Notes: generated by a model from the letters alone, not told the origin. A stretch of 64,000 nt of DNA from Sphingomonas carotinifaciens (GCF_009789535.1 NZ_WSUT01000005.1:2611001-2675000), one strand, 5' to 3'. Counted from the first letter of the stretch, positions 10,822-20,974 are shown. A program made the numbers and translations.

Positions 10822-11377
10822 GGTCGGCATCCTGCTGTCGGGCCGCGGCTCGAACATGCAGGCGCTGGTCCGCGCGGCGCAAGGGTCCGACTGCCCCTAT
10901 GAGGTCGTGCTGGTCGCCTCCGACAAGCCCGACGCGCCCGGCCTCGCCTGGGCGGCCGAACAGGGGATCGCGACGTTTTCACTTTCCCCGAAAGGCATCG
11001 GCAAACCTGCCTTCGAAGCGGAAATGACCGCGATGCTCCGCCATGCGGAGGTCGAGGTCGTCGCGCTCGCCGGCTATATGCGCCTGCTGTCCGATCGCTT
11101 CGTCGGCGACTGGCGCGGCCGGATCGTTAACATCCATCCTTCACTGCTCCCCAAATACAAGGGGTTGGATACGCATGCGCGGGCGATCGCGGCGGGGGAT
11201 GCGGTGGCGGGCTGTTCGGTGCATGTGGTGACCGAGGAGCTGGACGCGGGAGCGGTGCTGGGGCAGGCCGAGGTACCGATCCATCCCGGCGACGATGCCG
11301 ACAGCCTTGCCGCGCGCGTGCTGATCGAGGAACATCGCCTCTACCCCCGGATATTATCGGAGTTCGTCCGCTCATGA
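10811..11377 (+). CDS. purN: Phosphoribosylglycinamide formyltransferase
   Basis: Transfers a formyl group from 10-formyl-THF to GAR in purine synthesis. The 188-residue protein shows [14 protein letters not shown] at the N-terminus, [12 protein letters not shown], the catalytic [19 protein letters not shown] (Asn, His) and [10 protein letters not shown] with the catalytic Asp. The ATG at 10811 lies inside the purM 3' end and gives the family N-terminus [11 protein letters not shown]. Co-transcribed with purM and followed by a gene that overlaps its stop by four bases. Confidence 0.97.
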   Translation: MRVKVGILLSGRGSNMQALVRAAQGSDCPYEVVLVASDKPDAPGLAWAAEQGIATFSLSPKGIGKPAFEAEMTAMLRHAEVEVVALAGYMRLLSDRFVGDWRGRIVNIHPSLLPKYKGLDTHARAIAAGDAVAGCSVHVVTEELDAGAVLGQAEVPIHPGDDADSLAARVLIEEHRLYPRILSEFVRS

Positions 11378-11631
11378 CCGACATTCTCGCCAAGGTCCGC
11401 GCCGTCGCGCTGCTGCTGCCCGAGGTCGAGGAAGGTGCGGATGACCGCCAGGTCGCCTTCCTGGTCGATGGCACACCCTTTGTCCGGTGCGATGGCGAGA
11501 CGGTGGAGGTGCGTGCCGACGATGGCTGGCGCCGCCTGGAAAATGGCGATGCGACGTTGATCGAGGACCGGGTGGCGCGTGGCTGGGAACTCACCGCCCC
11601 TGCCCGCCTGCTGGAGGCCGGCGGCCGGTGA
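11374..11631 (+). CDS. Small conserved hypothetical protein, possibly MmcQ/YjbR-like
   Basis: An 85-residue protein whose ATG overlaps the purN stop (ATGA). The beginning (KVRAVALLLPEVEEGADDRQVAFLVDGTPFVRC) resembles the start of MmcQ/YjbR proteins, where an LPEVEEG segment precedes a beta-rich DNA-binding-like fold. The usual C-terminal part of that family is altered and the protein is short. It ends in GTGA overlap with the next gene. The position in a purine operon suggests co-expression only; I cannot assign a function. Confidence 0.6.
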   Translation: MTDILAKVRAVALLLPEVEEGADDRQVAFLVDGTPFVRCDGETVEVRADDGWRRLENGDATLIEDRVARGWELTAPARLLEAGGR

Positions 11632-12224
11632 GCGGCGAGACAGCCGATCAGGCCCGCACCCGCCGCCGCTGGATCACGCTGGCGGAGGCGGTCGCCGTCA
11701 TCGGCCTGTTGATCGCCGGGCTGACGCTCTACACCAACTGGTCCGACAAGCGCGCCGATCGGGCCGCCCGCGCAGCGGCGGCGGCCGACGAGAAGGCAGG
11801 CAAGGCGCACTTCGTCGTTCGGGCCAAACCGGCATCGAACGGCAACGCCCTGACCCTGATCGAGGATGACGCGCACAGCCTGGGCGATATCGCCGTGACC
11901 TTCCCCTCCGACCTTGGGGTCGAGGGTCGCACCGCCATTTCCGGCGCGACGATCGCGGCCGACTGGTTTGCTGATCCCCTGCTCAAGGCGACGGATGGCG
12001 GCGACGATCGCAAGACCGGGCGCCTGCCCATCCTCCTGACCATCGAATATTTCGCCGGCGACGAACCGCACCGCCTGACCGGGATCTACGACATCATCTG
12101 GCGCACCGAAGGTCGCATGCTGCGCGGCCGCACGCTGAAGCTGGAGGACCTGCGCCTGCATCGCAAGGGCGGTGACCAGAAGGCACTCGACGCGATCTGG
12201 GCGCGGGAAAAGCCGACCCCGTAG
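11628..12224 (+). CDS. Hypothetical membrane-anchored protein
   Basis: A 198-residue protein starting at GTG 11628, which overlaps the upstream stop as GTGA. It begins with a short Arg-rich cytoplasmic stretch followed by one membrane segment (about residues 15-36, ending TLYTNW) and a charged, Ala-rich coiled-coil-like piece (SDKRADRAARAAAAADEKAG). The rest appears to be a soluble beta-rich domain outside the membrane. No catalytic motif recognised. Last gene of the purMN transcript; it converges with the acetyltransferase gene on the other strand. Confidence 0.6.
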   Translation: MSGETADQARTRRRWITLAEAVAVIGLLIAGLTLYTNWSDKRADRAARAAAAADEKAGKAHFVVRAKPASNGNALTLIEDDAHSLGDIAVTFPSDLGVEGRTAISGATIAADWFADPLLKATDGGDDRKTGRLPILLTIEYFAGDEPHRLTGIYDIIWRTEGRMLRGRTLKLEDLRLHRKGGDQKALDAIWAREKPTP

Positions 12225-12250
12225 GGCCACATCGCTACAGGGAAAAAGCG

Positions 12251-12769
12251 CTAGATCGCACGCCCGTAGACGACATCGTCATACCAGGTTTCGCCGACGA
12301 GAAAGCGGCGCTCGCCCACCAGCGCGTAGCCCTGCCGCTCGTAAAAGTCCCGCGCGCGCCGGTTACGGCCCAGCACCCCCAGCAGCATCCGGGTCATGCC
12401 CGACGCGCGCGCATCGGCGACGGCGCGCGCCATCAGCGCTGCCCCCAGCCCGGTGCCACGGGTAACCGACAGGGCATAGATGCGGCGAAGCTCGATATCC
12501 CCCGGCTCCGGCGGGATCGGCAGATCGGGCACGGTCAGCACCGAATAGCCCATGGCCGCGGCACCCTCGGGATGCTCGGCCAGCGTCACGACGCTGGCGG
12601 GGTCGTTCGCCCAGGTGGCGAACTTGGCGGGCGCGCTGTTCACCGCACAATGCCGGACGATGTCCGGTCCGGCGAGCACGCCCGCAAAGGTCTCAAGAAA
12701 GCTGGCGGCTGCGACCATCGCGAGCGCATCGGCATCCGCCGCCGCCGCCCGTCGCAGCCGCCAGTGCAT
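12251..12769 (-). CDS. GNAT-family N-acetyltransferase
   Basis: A 172-residue protein with the GNAT layout: an N-terminal RRAAAADADALAMVAAASF segment, beta-strand LRRIYALSVTRGTGLGAALM with the acetyl-CoA loop (R-G-T-G-L-G), and the closing ARDFYERQGYALVGERRFLVG. The substrate is unknown; the family acetylates amines on small molecules or proteins. The start ATG shares one base with the ndk stop (TGATG), so it is translated from the ndk mRNA. Confidence 0.85.
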   Translation of the reverse strand: MHWRLRRAAAADADALAMVAAASFLETFAGVLAGPDIVRHCAVNSAPAKFATWANDPASVVTLAEHPEGAAAMGYSVLTVPDLPIPPEPGDIELRRIYALSVTRGTGLGAALMARAVADARASGMTRMLLGVLGRNRRARDFYERQGYALVGERRFLVGETWYDDVVYGRAI

Positions 12770-13191
12770 CAGCCGACCAGTTCTTCCGGCTTGAAGAAAT
12801 AGGCGATCTCGATCGCCGCATTCTCGTCCGAGTCCGAGCCATGCACCGAGTTCGCCTCGATCGACTCGGCCAGTTCCTTGCGGATCGTGCCCGGCTCGGC
12901 ATTCTCGGGGTTGGTCGCGCCCATGATGTCGCGGTTGCGCTGCACGGCGTTCTCGCCTTCCAGCACCTGCACGACGACCGGGCCGGAGATCATGAAGCTG
13001 ACCAGATCGGCAAAGAACGGACGCTCCTTGTGGACCGCGTAGAAGCCTTCGGCCTGCTCCTTGGTCATCTGGATGCGCTTGGAGGCGACGACGCGCAGGC
13101 CGGCTTCCTCCAGCATCTTGGTGACCGCGCCGGTCAGGTTGCGGCGGGTGGCGTCGGGCTTGATGATCGAGAAAGTACGGTTCGCGGCCAT
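12769..13191 (-). CDS. ndk: Nucleoside diphosphate kinase
   Basis: Balances NTP and dNTP pools by phosphate transfer through a histidine. The 140-residue product has [14 protein letters not shown], the KxxF/Y regions and [16 protein letters not shown] near the C-terminus; the [19 protein letters not shown] segment is characteristic. Note that the active-site His normally within the NxxHGSD motif is present as SVHGSD. An AGGAG lies upstream; an in-frame GTG at 13200 has a closer spacing, but the ATG at 13191 gives the family N-terminus. Confidence 0.97.
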   Translation of the reverse strand: MAANRTFSIIKPDATRRNLTGAVTKMLEEAGLRVVASKRIQMTKEQAEGFYAVHKERPFFADLVSFMISGPVVVQVLEGENAVQRNRDIMGATNPENAEPGTIRKELAESIEANSVHGSDSDENAAIEIAYFFKPEELVG

Positions 13192-13281
13192 GGCGGTCAC
13201 GCTGCTCCTGTGATGGTCGGGGAAAAAGTGGCGCCGCCCTAATCGTCCCGCGCCGGCTTGGCAACCGCGCTTGAGAGTGGC

Positions 13282-13722
13282 TCAGGCCGCCTGTTCCCAG
13301 CGCCCCGCCTCGTTCTGTTTCCAATAGCGGCGCTGCACCCCCTCGCGTTCGGCCAGCGCCTTCCATGCGCCCCGCGCGTCGCGGATGCGATCCTCGTCGA
13401 AAAAGTGGAAGACCCGGTCGAATGCCAGCGCCTCGTCACGCCAGATGCCGTCCGCCAATGCCACGTGCCGGGCGGCGTTGGCCGGCGATACGTCACCCGC
13501 GATCAGCACCGGCTGCGCATGGTCGTCGCCGTCGCCGGCCTGGGCGTGCGGCAGGAAGCTTTCGGCCGGATGCAGCCACAGCACCCGGTCGAGCGCCCCG
13601 CGTTGTTCGGCATCGCCGGACACCACCAGCAATCGCCCGCCGCCGGCCAGCACCTTTTCGGCGACCGCCGGCAGCACGCGGTCGAGCGGCGCCGCGGTCA
13701 GATGGTAGAAGTCCACCTGCAT
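13282..13722 (-). CDS. holC: DNA polymerase III subunit chi
   Basis: A 146-residue protein matching the HolC family: VDFYHLTAAPLDRVLPAVAEKVLAGG-type beginning, LDRVLWLHPAESFLPHAQAGD in the middle and LVDRVFHFFDED-like AFDRVFHFFDED near the end. Chi links the clamp loader to SSB during replication. It lies 17 bases downstream of pepA on the same strand, an order (pepA-holC) common in proteobacteria, and about 90 bases ahead of the ndk start. Confidence 0.9.
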   Translation of the reverse strand: MQVDFYHLTAAPLDRVLPAVAEKVLAGGGRLLVVSGDAEQRGALDRVLWLHPAESFLPHAQAGDGDDHAQPVLIAGDVSPANAARHVALADGIWRDEALAFDRVFHFFDEDRIRDARGAWKALAEREGVQRRYWKQNEAGRWEQAA

Positions 13723-13739
13723 CGACGCCGCTCCCCCGT

Positions 13740-15209
13740 TCAGCCTTCGAAATGCTCGGCGACCAGCCGGTCGAGCAGCCGCACGCCGTATCCGGTCGCA
13801 CCCTTGTCATGATAGGTGCCGGGCTTGTCGGCCCACACCATGCCGGCGATATCCAGATGCGCCCAGGCGACACCCTCGTCGATATAGCGCTTCAGGAACT
13901 GTGCCGCGGTAATCGATCCGGCGCCGCGCGGACCGACATTCTTCATGTCCGCGATATGGCTTTCGATCAGCTTGTCGTACGCATCGCCCAGCGGGAAGCG
14001 CCACAGCGTGTCGCCGCTCGCCTTGCCCGCCGCCAGCAGCTTGTCCGCCAGCGCATCGTCGTTGGAGAACAGGCCGCCATGTTCGTGACCCAGGCTGATG
14101 ATCATCGCGCCGGTCAGCGTGGCGAGATCGATGATCGTCCTGGGGCGGTGCGTCTTCTGCACCCAGGTCAGCGCGTCGCACAGCACCAGCCGCCCTTCGG
14201 CATCGGTATTGATGACCTCGATCGTCTGCCCGGACATCGACGTCACGACGTCACCGGGGCGCTGGGCGTTGCCGTCGGGCATGTTTTCCACCAGGCCCAT
14301 TACGCCGATGACGTTGGCCTTCGCCTTGCGGCCGGCCAGCGCCTTTATCGCACCGGCCACGGCACCCGCGCCGCCCATGTCCCACTTCATGTCTTCCATG
14401 CCGGCGGCCGGCTTGATCGAGATGCCGCCGGTGTCGAACGTCACGCCCTTGCCGACCAGCGCCAGCGCCGGATCGCCCTCGCCCGCACCGTTCCACTTCA
14501 GGGCCAGCAGCCGCGCCTCGCGCGTCGAGCCCTGGCTCACGCCCAAAAGCGCGCCCATGCCCAGGTCGCGCATCGCGTCCTCGTCGAGCACGGTGACTTC
14601 GAGGCCCAGCCCCTCCACCTCGCGCAGCACGCGCTCCACGAAGCTTTCCGGGTACAGCTTGTTCGGCGGCTCGGTGACGAGCGTGCGGGTCAGCGCCAGC
14701 CCGCCGTTGAGCGCAAGCCCGACCTCCCATGCCGCTTCGGCGCCATCGGGCGCATTCACCAGCGTCACCGTGCCCAGCGTCGGCTTGGCCGTCTCCTTCT
14801 GGGTGGTGCGATAGACGTCGTAGCGCCAGCCGCGCTGCACCGCGCCCGTCGCGAACGCCGCCACGGCCGCCGGGGTCGCCTGCGCCCCCCCCAGATCGAC
14901 CGTCAGGGCGGTGGTGCCGGAGGTCAGCAGCCGCGCGGACAGCGCGCTGCCCGCCTTGGCCCATTCCGTCTCGCTGCCGGCGCCGACGCCCGCCAGGATC
15001 ACCTGCCGCACCGCGCCGTCCCGCGGCACGAACAGTTCGACCAGCGTGCCCGCCTCGCCCTTGAAGCGCCCGGCCTCGGCCGCGGTCGCGGCCAGCGCCG
15101 CCAGCCCCTCGCCCGCCGCATCCGAACGCACCTGCGCGACGCCGTCCTTCGCCACGGGAAGGACGAGAACACCCTCGTTCGGTACGGAAGAGGCGAATGC
15201 GATCTGCAT
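13740..15209 (-). CDS. pepA: Leucyl aminopeptidase (M17)
   Basis: Cytosolic di-metal aminopeptidase of 489 residues. The C-terminal catalytic domain carries VGKGVTFDTGGISIKP with the metal-binding Lys and Asp, MKWDMGGAGAV, and the family signature NTDAEGRLVLCDAL that supplies further metal ligands and the catalytic Arg. The N-terminal macro-like domain is complete. Start ATG 15209. Divergent from lptD with 163 bases between, which should hold both promoters. holC follows closely. Confidence 0.97.
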   Translation of the reverse strand: MQIAFASSVPNEGVLVLPVAKDGVAQVRSDAAGEGLAALAATAAEAGRFKGEAGTLVELFVPRDGAVRQVILAGVGAGSETEWAKAGSALSARLLTSGTTALTVDLGGAQATPAAVAAFATGAVQRGWRYDVYRTTQKETAKPTLGTVTLVNAPDGAEAAWEVGLALNGGLALTRTLVTEPPNKLYPESFVERVLREVEGLGLEVTVLDEDAMRDLGMGALLGVSQGSTREARLLALKWNGAGEGDPALALVGKGVTFDTGGISIKPAAGMEDMKWDMGGAGAVAGAIKALAGRKAKANVIGVMGLVENMPDGNAQRPGDVVTSMSGQTIEVINTDAEGRLVLCDALTWVQKTHRPRTIIDLATLTGAMIISLGHEHGGLFSNDDALADKLLAAGKASGDTLWRFPLGDAYDKLIESHIADMKNVGPRGAGSITAAQFLKRYIDEGVAWAHLDIAGMVWADKPGTYHDKGATGYGVRLLDRLVAEHFEG

Positions 15210-15372
15210 GGGGGACCTTTCGTTGAAGATGCGCCTCCATCTAGGGCGTCTGCGCCTAACGGCAAGCGCACGATTGCAGGAGCGCTCCGGGTTTGCGATA
15301 GGCGTCGCTTGCCACGGGGCCGGTCAGGGCGGCTCCGTCTCGATGCTGCCAAGAGATGGAACCGACTGAATC

Positions 15373-17628
15373 GTGTTGCGTATCGACCTCCTGGCTGGCT
15401 GCTCCCTCCCACTCGTCCTTTTGGCGGCCGTGCCGGCTGCGGGGCAGGATCTGCAGGATCGTGCCGTTCCCCCACCGGCCGAGGGCACGGTAGCCCCCGC
15501 CTCGCCCGGCGCGCCGACGCCCGAGGATCAGGTGCGGTTCAGCGCGGCACAGCTCGAATATGACACCGAGGCCGACATCGTCACGGCTACCGGCGACGTG
15601 CGCATGGCCCGCCAGGGGCAGCGGCTGCGCGCCGACACGGTCACCTGGAACCGCAAGACCGGCAAGGTCGTGGCGGACGGCGATGTCGCCATCACCAATC
15701 CCGAAGGCGATATCGCCTATGGCGACCAGATCGAACTGACCGACTCGCTGAAAGGCGGCGTGGTCGACAACATGCTGGTCGTCCTCGAACAGGGCGGCCG
15801 CCTCGCCGCGGTGCGCGGCACCCGGCAGGAGGACGGCACGCTGAACCTCGACCGCGCCGCCTATACGCCATGCGCGGTGCAGACCTCGGAGGGTTGCCCC
15901 AAGAACCCCTCGTGGAAGATCACCGCGGTTCGTGTCACCTATCGCCCCGAACGGCAGCGCGTCTATTTCAGCGGTGCGCGGATGAACCTGTTCGGCCTGC
16001 CCGCAGTGCCCCTGCCCAAGCTGTCGGTTCCGATCGGCGAGGGCAGCGACAGCGGCTTTCTGGCGCCCGACATCCGCCTCGACCGGGTCAACGGTCTGGA
16101 GGTGGTGACCCCCTATTATTGGCGCCTCGCCCCCAACAAGGGCCTGATGGTCGCGCCGCACGTGTTCAGCGACGTGTTGCCGATGATGCAGGCGACCTAC
16201 GAGTCGCTCGACACGCAGGGTGCGTTCCGCGTCACTGGCTACGCCACCGTCAGCCGGCGCAGCGACGACCTGACCACTGCCAACCCGACCGACACCTCGA
16301 TGGCGCTTCGCGGTTATCTGGACGGCACCGGGCACTACCAGTTCTCGCCGGAATGGAGCCTCAGCGGATCGCTGCGCCTGGCCAGCGACCGTACCTTCCT
16401 GCGCCGCTACGACATTTCCCGCGACGACCGGCTGCGCACCACCGCCAGCCTTCAGAGGATCGGCACCAACAGCTATTTCGCGCTGACCGGCTGGTACGTG
16501 CAGACGCTGCGGGTGAACGACCGGCAGGGGCTGCAACCGATCGCGCTGCCCGAGATCGACTGGCGCTACCGTTTCGATGACGGGCTGGTCGGCGGCAAGG
16601 TGCAGGTCCAGTTGAACTCGCTCGCGATCAGCCGGTCGGACGGGCAGGACACGCAGCGCGCCTTTGCCAGCGCCCGCTGGGACCTGCGCCGCCTGACCAA
16701 CTGGGGGCAGGAGGTGACGCTGACCGCCTATGGCCGCGCTGATGCGTACAATGCGCAGGACATCGCCAGCAGCCCGCTCATCTATCGCGGCATGGAGGGG
16801 TTCCAGGGCCGCGCGATCGGCGCGGTGGCCGCCGACGTGAAGTGGCCGTTCATCGGCGAGCTGTTCGGCGGGACGCAGCGTTTCACCCCGCGCGTGCAGG
16901 TGGTCGCCAGCCCCAAGCTGAAGAATATCGAAATCCCCAACGAGGATGCCCGCGCCGTCGACCTGGAGGATTCCAACCTCTTCGCGCTCAACCGCTTCCC
17001 CGGCTATGACCGGTTCGAGGATTCGACCCGCGTCACCTATGGCGGCGAATGGGCGCTCACCCTGCCCGGCTTCACCATCAACACGGTGATCGGCCAGAGT
17101 TATCGCCTGAACAGCCGCCCGACGATCTTTTACGACGGCACCGGCCTGTCGGATCGCTGGTCGGATTTCGTCGGGCGCACCGAGCTGCGCTTCCGCGATC
17201 TGGTCTCGGTCATCCACCGCTACCGGCTGGACAAGGACAATTTCGCCGTTCGCCGTAACGAGATCGACGCGGTCGTCGGCTCGCGCGCGACCTATGCCCA
17301 GATCGGCTATCTCCGGCTCGATCGCAACATCTTCCCCTCCATCGAGGATCTGCAGGACCGCGAGGAAGCCCGCGTCGCCGGCCGGGTCCAGTTCGCCCGC
17401 TTCTGGTCTGCCTTCGGCTCGGCGGTGATCGACCTGACCAACCGGCGCGAAGACCCCCTGTCGACCGCCAGCGGCTTCGATCCCGTCCGCCACCGCGTCG
17501 GCTTCCAATATGAGGACGACTGCGTCCGGCTCGGCTTTGCGTGGCAGCGTTTCTACAACAACACCGGCGACGCGCGCAGCGGCAACAGCTACTCCTTGAC
17601 GCTGGCGTTCACCAATCTCGGCCGCTAA
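15373..17628 (+). CDS. lptD: LPS-assembly outer membrane protein LptD
   Basis: Outer-membrane barrel that, with LptE, inserts LPS into the outer leaflet. The 751-residue product starts at a GTG and has a signal peptide ending near AAVPAAGQD. The OstA/LptA-like N-terminal domain follows (ADIVTATGDVRMARQGQRLR, GKVVADGDVAIT) and then the large C-terminal barrel with many alternating aromatic strands. The last visible strand ends SYSLTLAFTNLGR. First gene of the lptD-surA-pdxA-rsmA operon, a conserved envelope-biogenesis arrangement. Confidence 0.95.
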   Translation: MLRIDLLAGCSLPLVLLAAVPAAGQDLQDRAVPPPAEGTVAPASPGAPTPEDQVRFSAAQLEYDTEADIVTATGDVRMARQGQRLRADTVTWNRKTGKVVADGDVAITNPEGDIAYGDQIELTDSLKGGVVDNMLVVLEQGGRLAAVRGTRQEDGTLNLDRAAYTPCAVQTSEGCPKNPSWKITAVRVTYRPERQRVYFSGARMNLFGLPAVPLPKLSVPIGEGSDSGFLAPDIRLDRVNGLEVVTPYYWRLAPNKGLMVAPHVFSDVLPMMQATYESLDTQGAFRVTGYATVSRRSDDLTTANPTDTSMALRGYLDGTGHYQFSPEWSLSGSLRLASDRTFLRRYDISRDDRLRTTASLQRIGTNSYFALTGWYVQTLRVNDRQGLQPIALPEIDWRYRFDDGLVGGKVQVQLNSLAISRSDGQDTQRAFASARWDLRRLTNWGQEVTLTAYGRADAYNAQDIASSPLIYRGMEGFQGRAIGAVAADVKWPFIGELFGGTQRFTPRVQVVASPKLKNIEIPNEDARAVDLEDSNLFALNRFPGYDRFEDSTRVTYGGEWALTLPGFTINTVIGQSYRLNSRPTIFYDGTGLSDRWSDFVGRTELRFRDLVSVIHRYRLDKDNFAVRRNEIDAVVGSRATYAQIGYLRLDRNIFPSIEDLQDREEARVAGRVQFARFWSAFGSAVIDLTNRREDPLSTASGFDPVRHRVGFQYEDDCVRLGFAWQRFYNNTGDARSGNSYSLTLAFTNLGR

Positions 17629-17725
17629 GCCGCTATTCAGCAAGATGCAGGCAAAGCGCGCCACAATTGCGACGTACCTTGCGGGTAAGGGCGTCGGCCT
17701 GGGTGCGATAAGGATAGCAGACACG

Positions 17726-19093
17726 GTGAAGCAGCCAATTCGTTCCAACGTTCGCGGCATGCGCGGCGCAGTTCTCCTGATGCTGGCGGCGGCCGCCACC
17801 GGCGCCATTGCGCAGACGGTGCCCGACCGGTCGGTGCCGGAGACCGGCGGCCTCGACATTCCGTCGAACCTCCAGATCTTCGGCAAGCTCGATCCCAATG
17901 TCCGCAAGCCGACCGCGGTGGTCAACGACACGGTGCTGACCGGCACCGATGTCGACCAGCGCATGGGCCTGATCATGGCCGCCAACCAGGCCGGCAACCT
18001 GCCCGCCGAGGAAAAGGAGCGCCTGCGTCTCCAGGTGCTGCGCCAGCTGATCGACGAGACGCTGCAGATCCAGGAGGCCAAGAGCGCCGAGATCGCTGTC
18101 ACGCCCGACGAGATCAACCAGAGCTATGTCCGCGTCTCGCGCAACTTCAACCGCACGCCGGCTGAAATGGACAAGTATCTGCGCGAAGTGGGCTCGTCCG
18201 AGCGTTCGCTCAAGCGCCAGATCGAGGGCGAGCTGGCGTGGAGCCGCTATCTGCGCAAGCGCGTCGAACCCTTCGTCAATGTCGGCGAGGAAGAGGTGAA
18301 GGGCATCCTTGACCGCCTCGAAGCCGCCAAGGGCACCGAGGAGTTCAACCTCCGCGAAATCTACCTGTCCGCCAATCAGGCGACCTCGGCGCAGGTCTTC
18401 GCCAATGCCCGCCAGATCCTGGCCGAGATCCAGAAGGGACAGCAGCCCTTCGGCTATTTCGCCCGCACCTTCTCGGAGGCGTCGACGCGCGGCGTCGATG
18501 GCGATCTGGGTTGGGTGCGTGCCGCGCAATTGCCGCCCGAGCTCGCCCAGGCGGCCCAGTCGATGCAGATCGGTCAGGTCGCCGGCCCGATCGAGATCCC
18601 CGGCGGCTTCTCGATCCTGTACCTCGTCGACAAGCGCCAGGTGCTGACCTCCGACCCGCGCGACGCGCGTCTGGCGCTCAAGCAGCTGACGATCAAGTTC
18701 CCCGTCGGCACGACCCAGGCACAGGCCACCGCCCGCGCCGCCAAGTTCGCCGAGGTGACCAAGACGATCCGCGGCTGCGGCGACGTGAACAAGACCGCGG
18801 CGACCATCGGTGCGGAGGTCGTCGACAATGACGGCGTGCCGGCCCGGCAATTGCCGCCCCAGTTGCAGGACATTCTGCTGAAGATGCAGATCGGCGAGTC
18901 GACCCCGCCCTTCGGCTCGGCCGAGAGCGGCGTGCGCGCCCTTGTGCTGTGCGGTCGTGACGATCCCCCCGCCACCGGCTCGCTGCCCCGCCCCGATCAG
19001 GTCCAGCAGCAACTGGAACAGCAGCGCGTCAATCTGCGCGCGCAGCAGAAGATGCGCGATCTCCGCCGCGACGCCGTGGTGGAATATCGTTGA
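17726..19093 (+). CDS. surA: Periplasmic peptidyl-prolyl isomerase / chaperone SurA
   Basis: Chaperone for outer-membrane barrels such as LptD. A signal peptide (MRGAVLLMLAAAATGAIAQ) is followed by the SurA N-terminal domain (AVVNDTVLTGTDVDQRMGLI, LRQLIDETLQIQEAK) and a parvulin domain (FARTFSEASTRGVDGDLGW). A second, weaker C-terminal parvulin-like region follows. The GTG at 17726 has AAGGAT about 11 bases upstream; ATG 17759 is an alternative just before the signal peptide. Its last codons overlap the pdxA start by four bases. Confidence 0.92.
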   Translation: MKQPIRSNVRGMRGAVLLMLAAAATGAIAQTVPDRSVPETGGLDIPSNLQIFGKLDPNVRKPTAVVNDTVLTGTDVDQRMGLIMAANQAGNLPAEEKERLRLQVLRQLIDETLQIQEAKSAEIAVTPDEINQSYVRVSRNFNRTPAEMDKYLREVGSSERSLKRQIEGELAWSRYLRKRVEPFVNVGEEEVKGILDRLEAAKGTEEFNLREIYLSANQATSAQVFANARQILAEIQKGQQPFGYFARTFSEASTRGVDGDLGWVRAAQLPPELAQAAQSMQIGQVAGPIEIPGGFSILYLVDKRQVLTSDPRDARLALKQLTIKFPVGTTQAQATARAAKFAEVTKTIRGCGDVNKTAATIGAEVVDNDGVPARQLPPQLQDILLKMQIGESTPPFGSAESGVRALVLCGRDDPPATGSLPRPDQVQQQLEQQRVNLRAQQKMRDLRRDAVVEYR

Positions 19094-20103
19094 TCGGCGC
19101 TGACGGCGTGATCCAGCCCCTGGCCGTATCGATGGGCGATCCTGCCGGCATCGGGCCGGAGATCATCGCCAAGGCCTGGGCCGCGCGTGACGAACACGGC
19201 CTGCCGCCCTTCGTGGCGGTGGGCGACGACCGGGCCATCGCCCGCGTCTGGAACGGGCCGATCACGGTCGTGCAGGACATCCGCTCCGCGGTTGCCGCCT
19301 TTCCCGACGCGCTGCCCGTCCTGTCGGTCGAGGACGCGGGCGAGATCACGCCCGGTCGGCCGGATGTGGAGGGTGCGCGCTGCGCGCTGCACGCACTCGA
19401 ATTGGCGGTCGGCCTCGTCCGCTCCAATGCCGCCAGCGCGCTGGTGACCGGACCGGTATCGAAAGCGCAGCTTTACCAGATCGGCTTCACCCATCCGGGA
19501 CAGACCGAGTTCGTGGCGGAACGCTGCGGCATTGCCGGTGCCAATGCGGTGATGATGCTCGCCGGCCCTTCGCTGCGCGTCGTGCCGATGACCACGCATG
19601 TGCCGCTGGCCAAAGTGCCCGGCCTGATCACCGTCGATCTCGTGCTTGCCAAGGCGCGTGCCACCGCGCGCGGTCTGTTCCGCAACTTCGGCATCGCCGA
19701 GCCTCGCCTCGCGGTTGCCGGACTGAACCCACATGCCGGGGAAAGCGGGGCGATCGGGCGCGAGGAGATCGACGCCATCGAGCCCGCCATCGCGCAGTTG
19801 CAGGCAGAGGGAATAGACATCACCGGCCCGCTCGCCGCCGACACGCTGTTCCACCCGCGCGCCCGCGCCCGCTATGACGCGGTGCTGTGCTGCTATCACG
19901 ATCAGGCGCTGGTGCCGCTCAAGACGCTCCATTTCGATGAAGGCGTGAACATAACGCTCGGCCTGCCGATCGTGCGCACTTCGCCGGACCACGGCACCGC
20001 CTTCGGCATCGCCGGCATGGATGCGGCAGAACCCGGCGCGATGATCGCGGCAATCCGCATGGCCAGCGAAGCGGCGGCACACCGGGCGCGCCTCGGTCTC
20101 TGA
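19090..20103 (+). CDS. pdxA: 4-hydroxythreonine-4-phosphate dehydrogenase
   Basis: NAD-dependent step of pyridoxal-phosphate synthesis (DXP-dependent route). The roughly 337-residue protein begins near [16 protein letters not shown], the PdxA signature, and contains [25 protein letters not shown] and metal-binding histidines in [12 protein letters not shown] and [16 protein letters not shown]. The start is probably the TTG at 19090, overlapping the surA stop as TTGA; a GTG at 19108 is possible. Followed by rsmA one base after its stop. Confidence 0.95.
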   Translation: MIGADGVIQPLAVSMGDPAGIGPEIIAKAWAARDEHGLPPFVAVGDDRAIARVWNGPITVVQDIRSAVAAFPDALPVLSVEDAGEITPGRPDVEGARCALHALELAVGLVRSNAASALVTGPVSKAQLYQIGFTHPGQTEFVAERCGIAGANAVMMLAGPSLRVVPMTTHVPLAKVPGLITVDLVLAKARATARGLFRNFGIAEPRLAVAGLNPHAGESGAIGREEIDAIEPAIAQLQAEGIDITGPLAADTLFHPRARARYDAVLCCYHDQALVPLKTLHFDEGVNITLGLPIVRTSPDHGTAFGIAGMDAAEPGAMIAAIRMASEAAAHRARLGL

Positions 20104-20104
20104 C

Positions 20105-20929
20105 ATGACACCGCTGCATCCCCTGCCCCCCTTGCGCGACGTGATCGCCCGCCACGGCCTCGCCGCGTCAAAGGCGCTTGGCCAGAATTTCCTGTTCGAT
20201 GGCCAATTGCTCGCCCGCATCGCGGCCATTCCCGGCGACCTGACAGAGGCGCAAGTGCTGGAAATCGGCCCCGGCCCCGGCGGCCTTACCCGCGCGCTGC
20301 TTCAGGCCGGCGCCCGCGTCACCGCGATCGAGCGCGACCGCCGCTGCATCCCGGCGCTCGCCGAACTGGCCGAGGCATTTCCCGATCGGCTGAAGGTGAT
20401 CGAGGGCGACGCGCTGCAGGTCGATACCTCGACGCTGTTCACCACCAAGCCGCACATCGTCTCCAACCTCCCCTATAATGTCGGCACGGCGCTGCTCGTC
20501 GGCTGGCTGTCCTCGGCGTGGTTGCCCTGGTGGCAATCCTGTACGCTGATGTTCCAGAAAGAGGTCGCGGAGCGCATCGTCGCCATGCCGGATACATCGG
20601 CTTACGGGCGGCTGGCCGTCCTGGCGCAGTGGCGATGCAGCGCGAAGATCGCGATGCCGGTCCATCGCTCCGCCTTCACGCCACCGCCGAAGGTCATGTC
20701 CGCGGTCGTTCACCTCGTCCCGCAGGAGGCGCCGGAGGGCATCCGCTTCCGCACGCTCGAACGCCTGACCGCCGCCGCCTTCGGCCAACGCCGCAAGATG
20801 CTGCGCCAGAGCCTGAAAGCCGTCGCGGGTGCAGACGCCGCGATGGAGGCGACCGGCATCGATCCCACCCGCAGGGCGGAAACCGTGTCGGTCGCGGAGT
20901 TCATCGCACTGGCCCGCGCGCTGGGCTGA
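20105..20929 (+). CDS. rsmA: 16S rRNA A1518/A1519 dimethyltransferase
   Basis: Dimethylates two adjacent adenosines in helix 45 of 16S rRNA. The 274-residue protein has the N-terminal LGQNFLFD, the SAM-binding motif [14 protein letters not shown] and catalytic motif IV NLPY in [13 protein letters not shown]. The C-terminal helical domain includes [13 protein letters not shown]. Starts just after pdxA and closes the lptD operon. Confidence 0.97.
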   Translation: MTPLHPLPPLRDVIARHGLAASKALGQNFLFDGQLLARIAAIPGDLTEAQVLEIGPGPGGLTRALLQAGARVTAIERDRRCIPALAELAEAFPDRLKVIEGDALQVDTSTLFTTKPHIVSNLPYNVGTALLVGWLSSAWLPWWQSCTLMFQKEVAERIVAMPDTSAYGRLAVLAQWRCSAKIAMPVHRSAFTPPPKVMSAVVHLVPQEAPEGIRFRTLERLTAAAFGQRRKMLRQSLKAVAGADAAMEATGIDPTRRAETVSVAEFIALARALG

Positions 20930-20974
20930 GGCAATCAGCCCACCCGCCCGTTCGTCGCGAGTAACCGTCGAGTA

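Noticed and set aside
15256..18117. Long open frame antisense to lptD and surA (about 950 codons)
   Set aside because: Composition is typical of an antisense shadow in high-GC DNA, no family features, and lptD on the other strand is certain.
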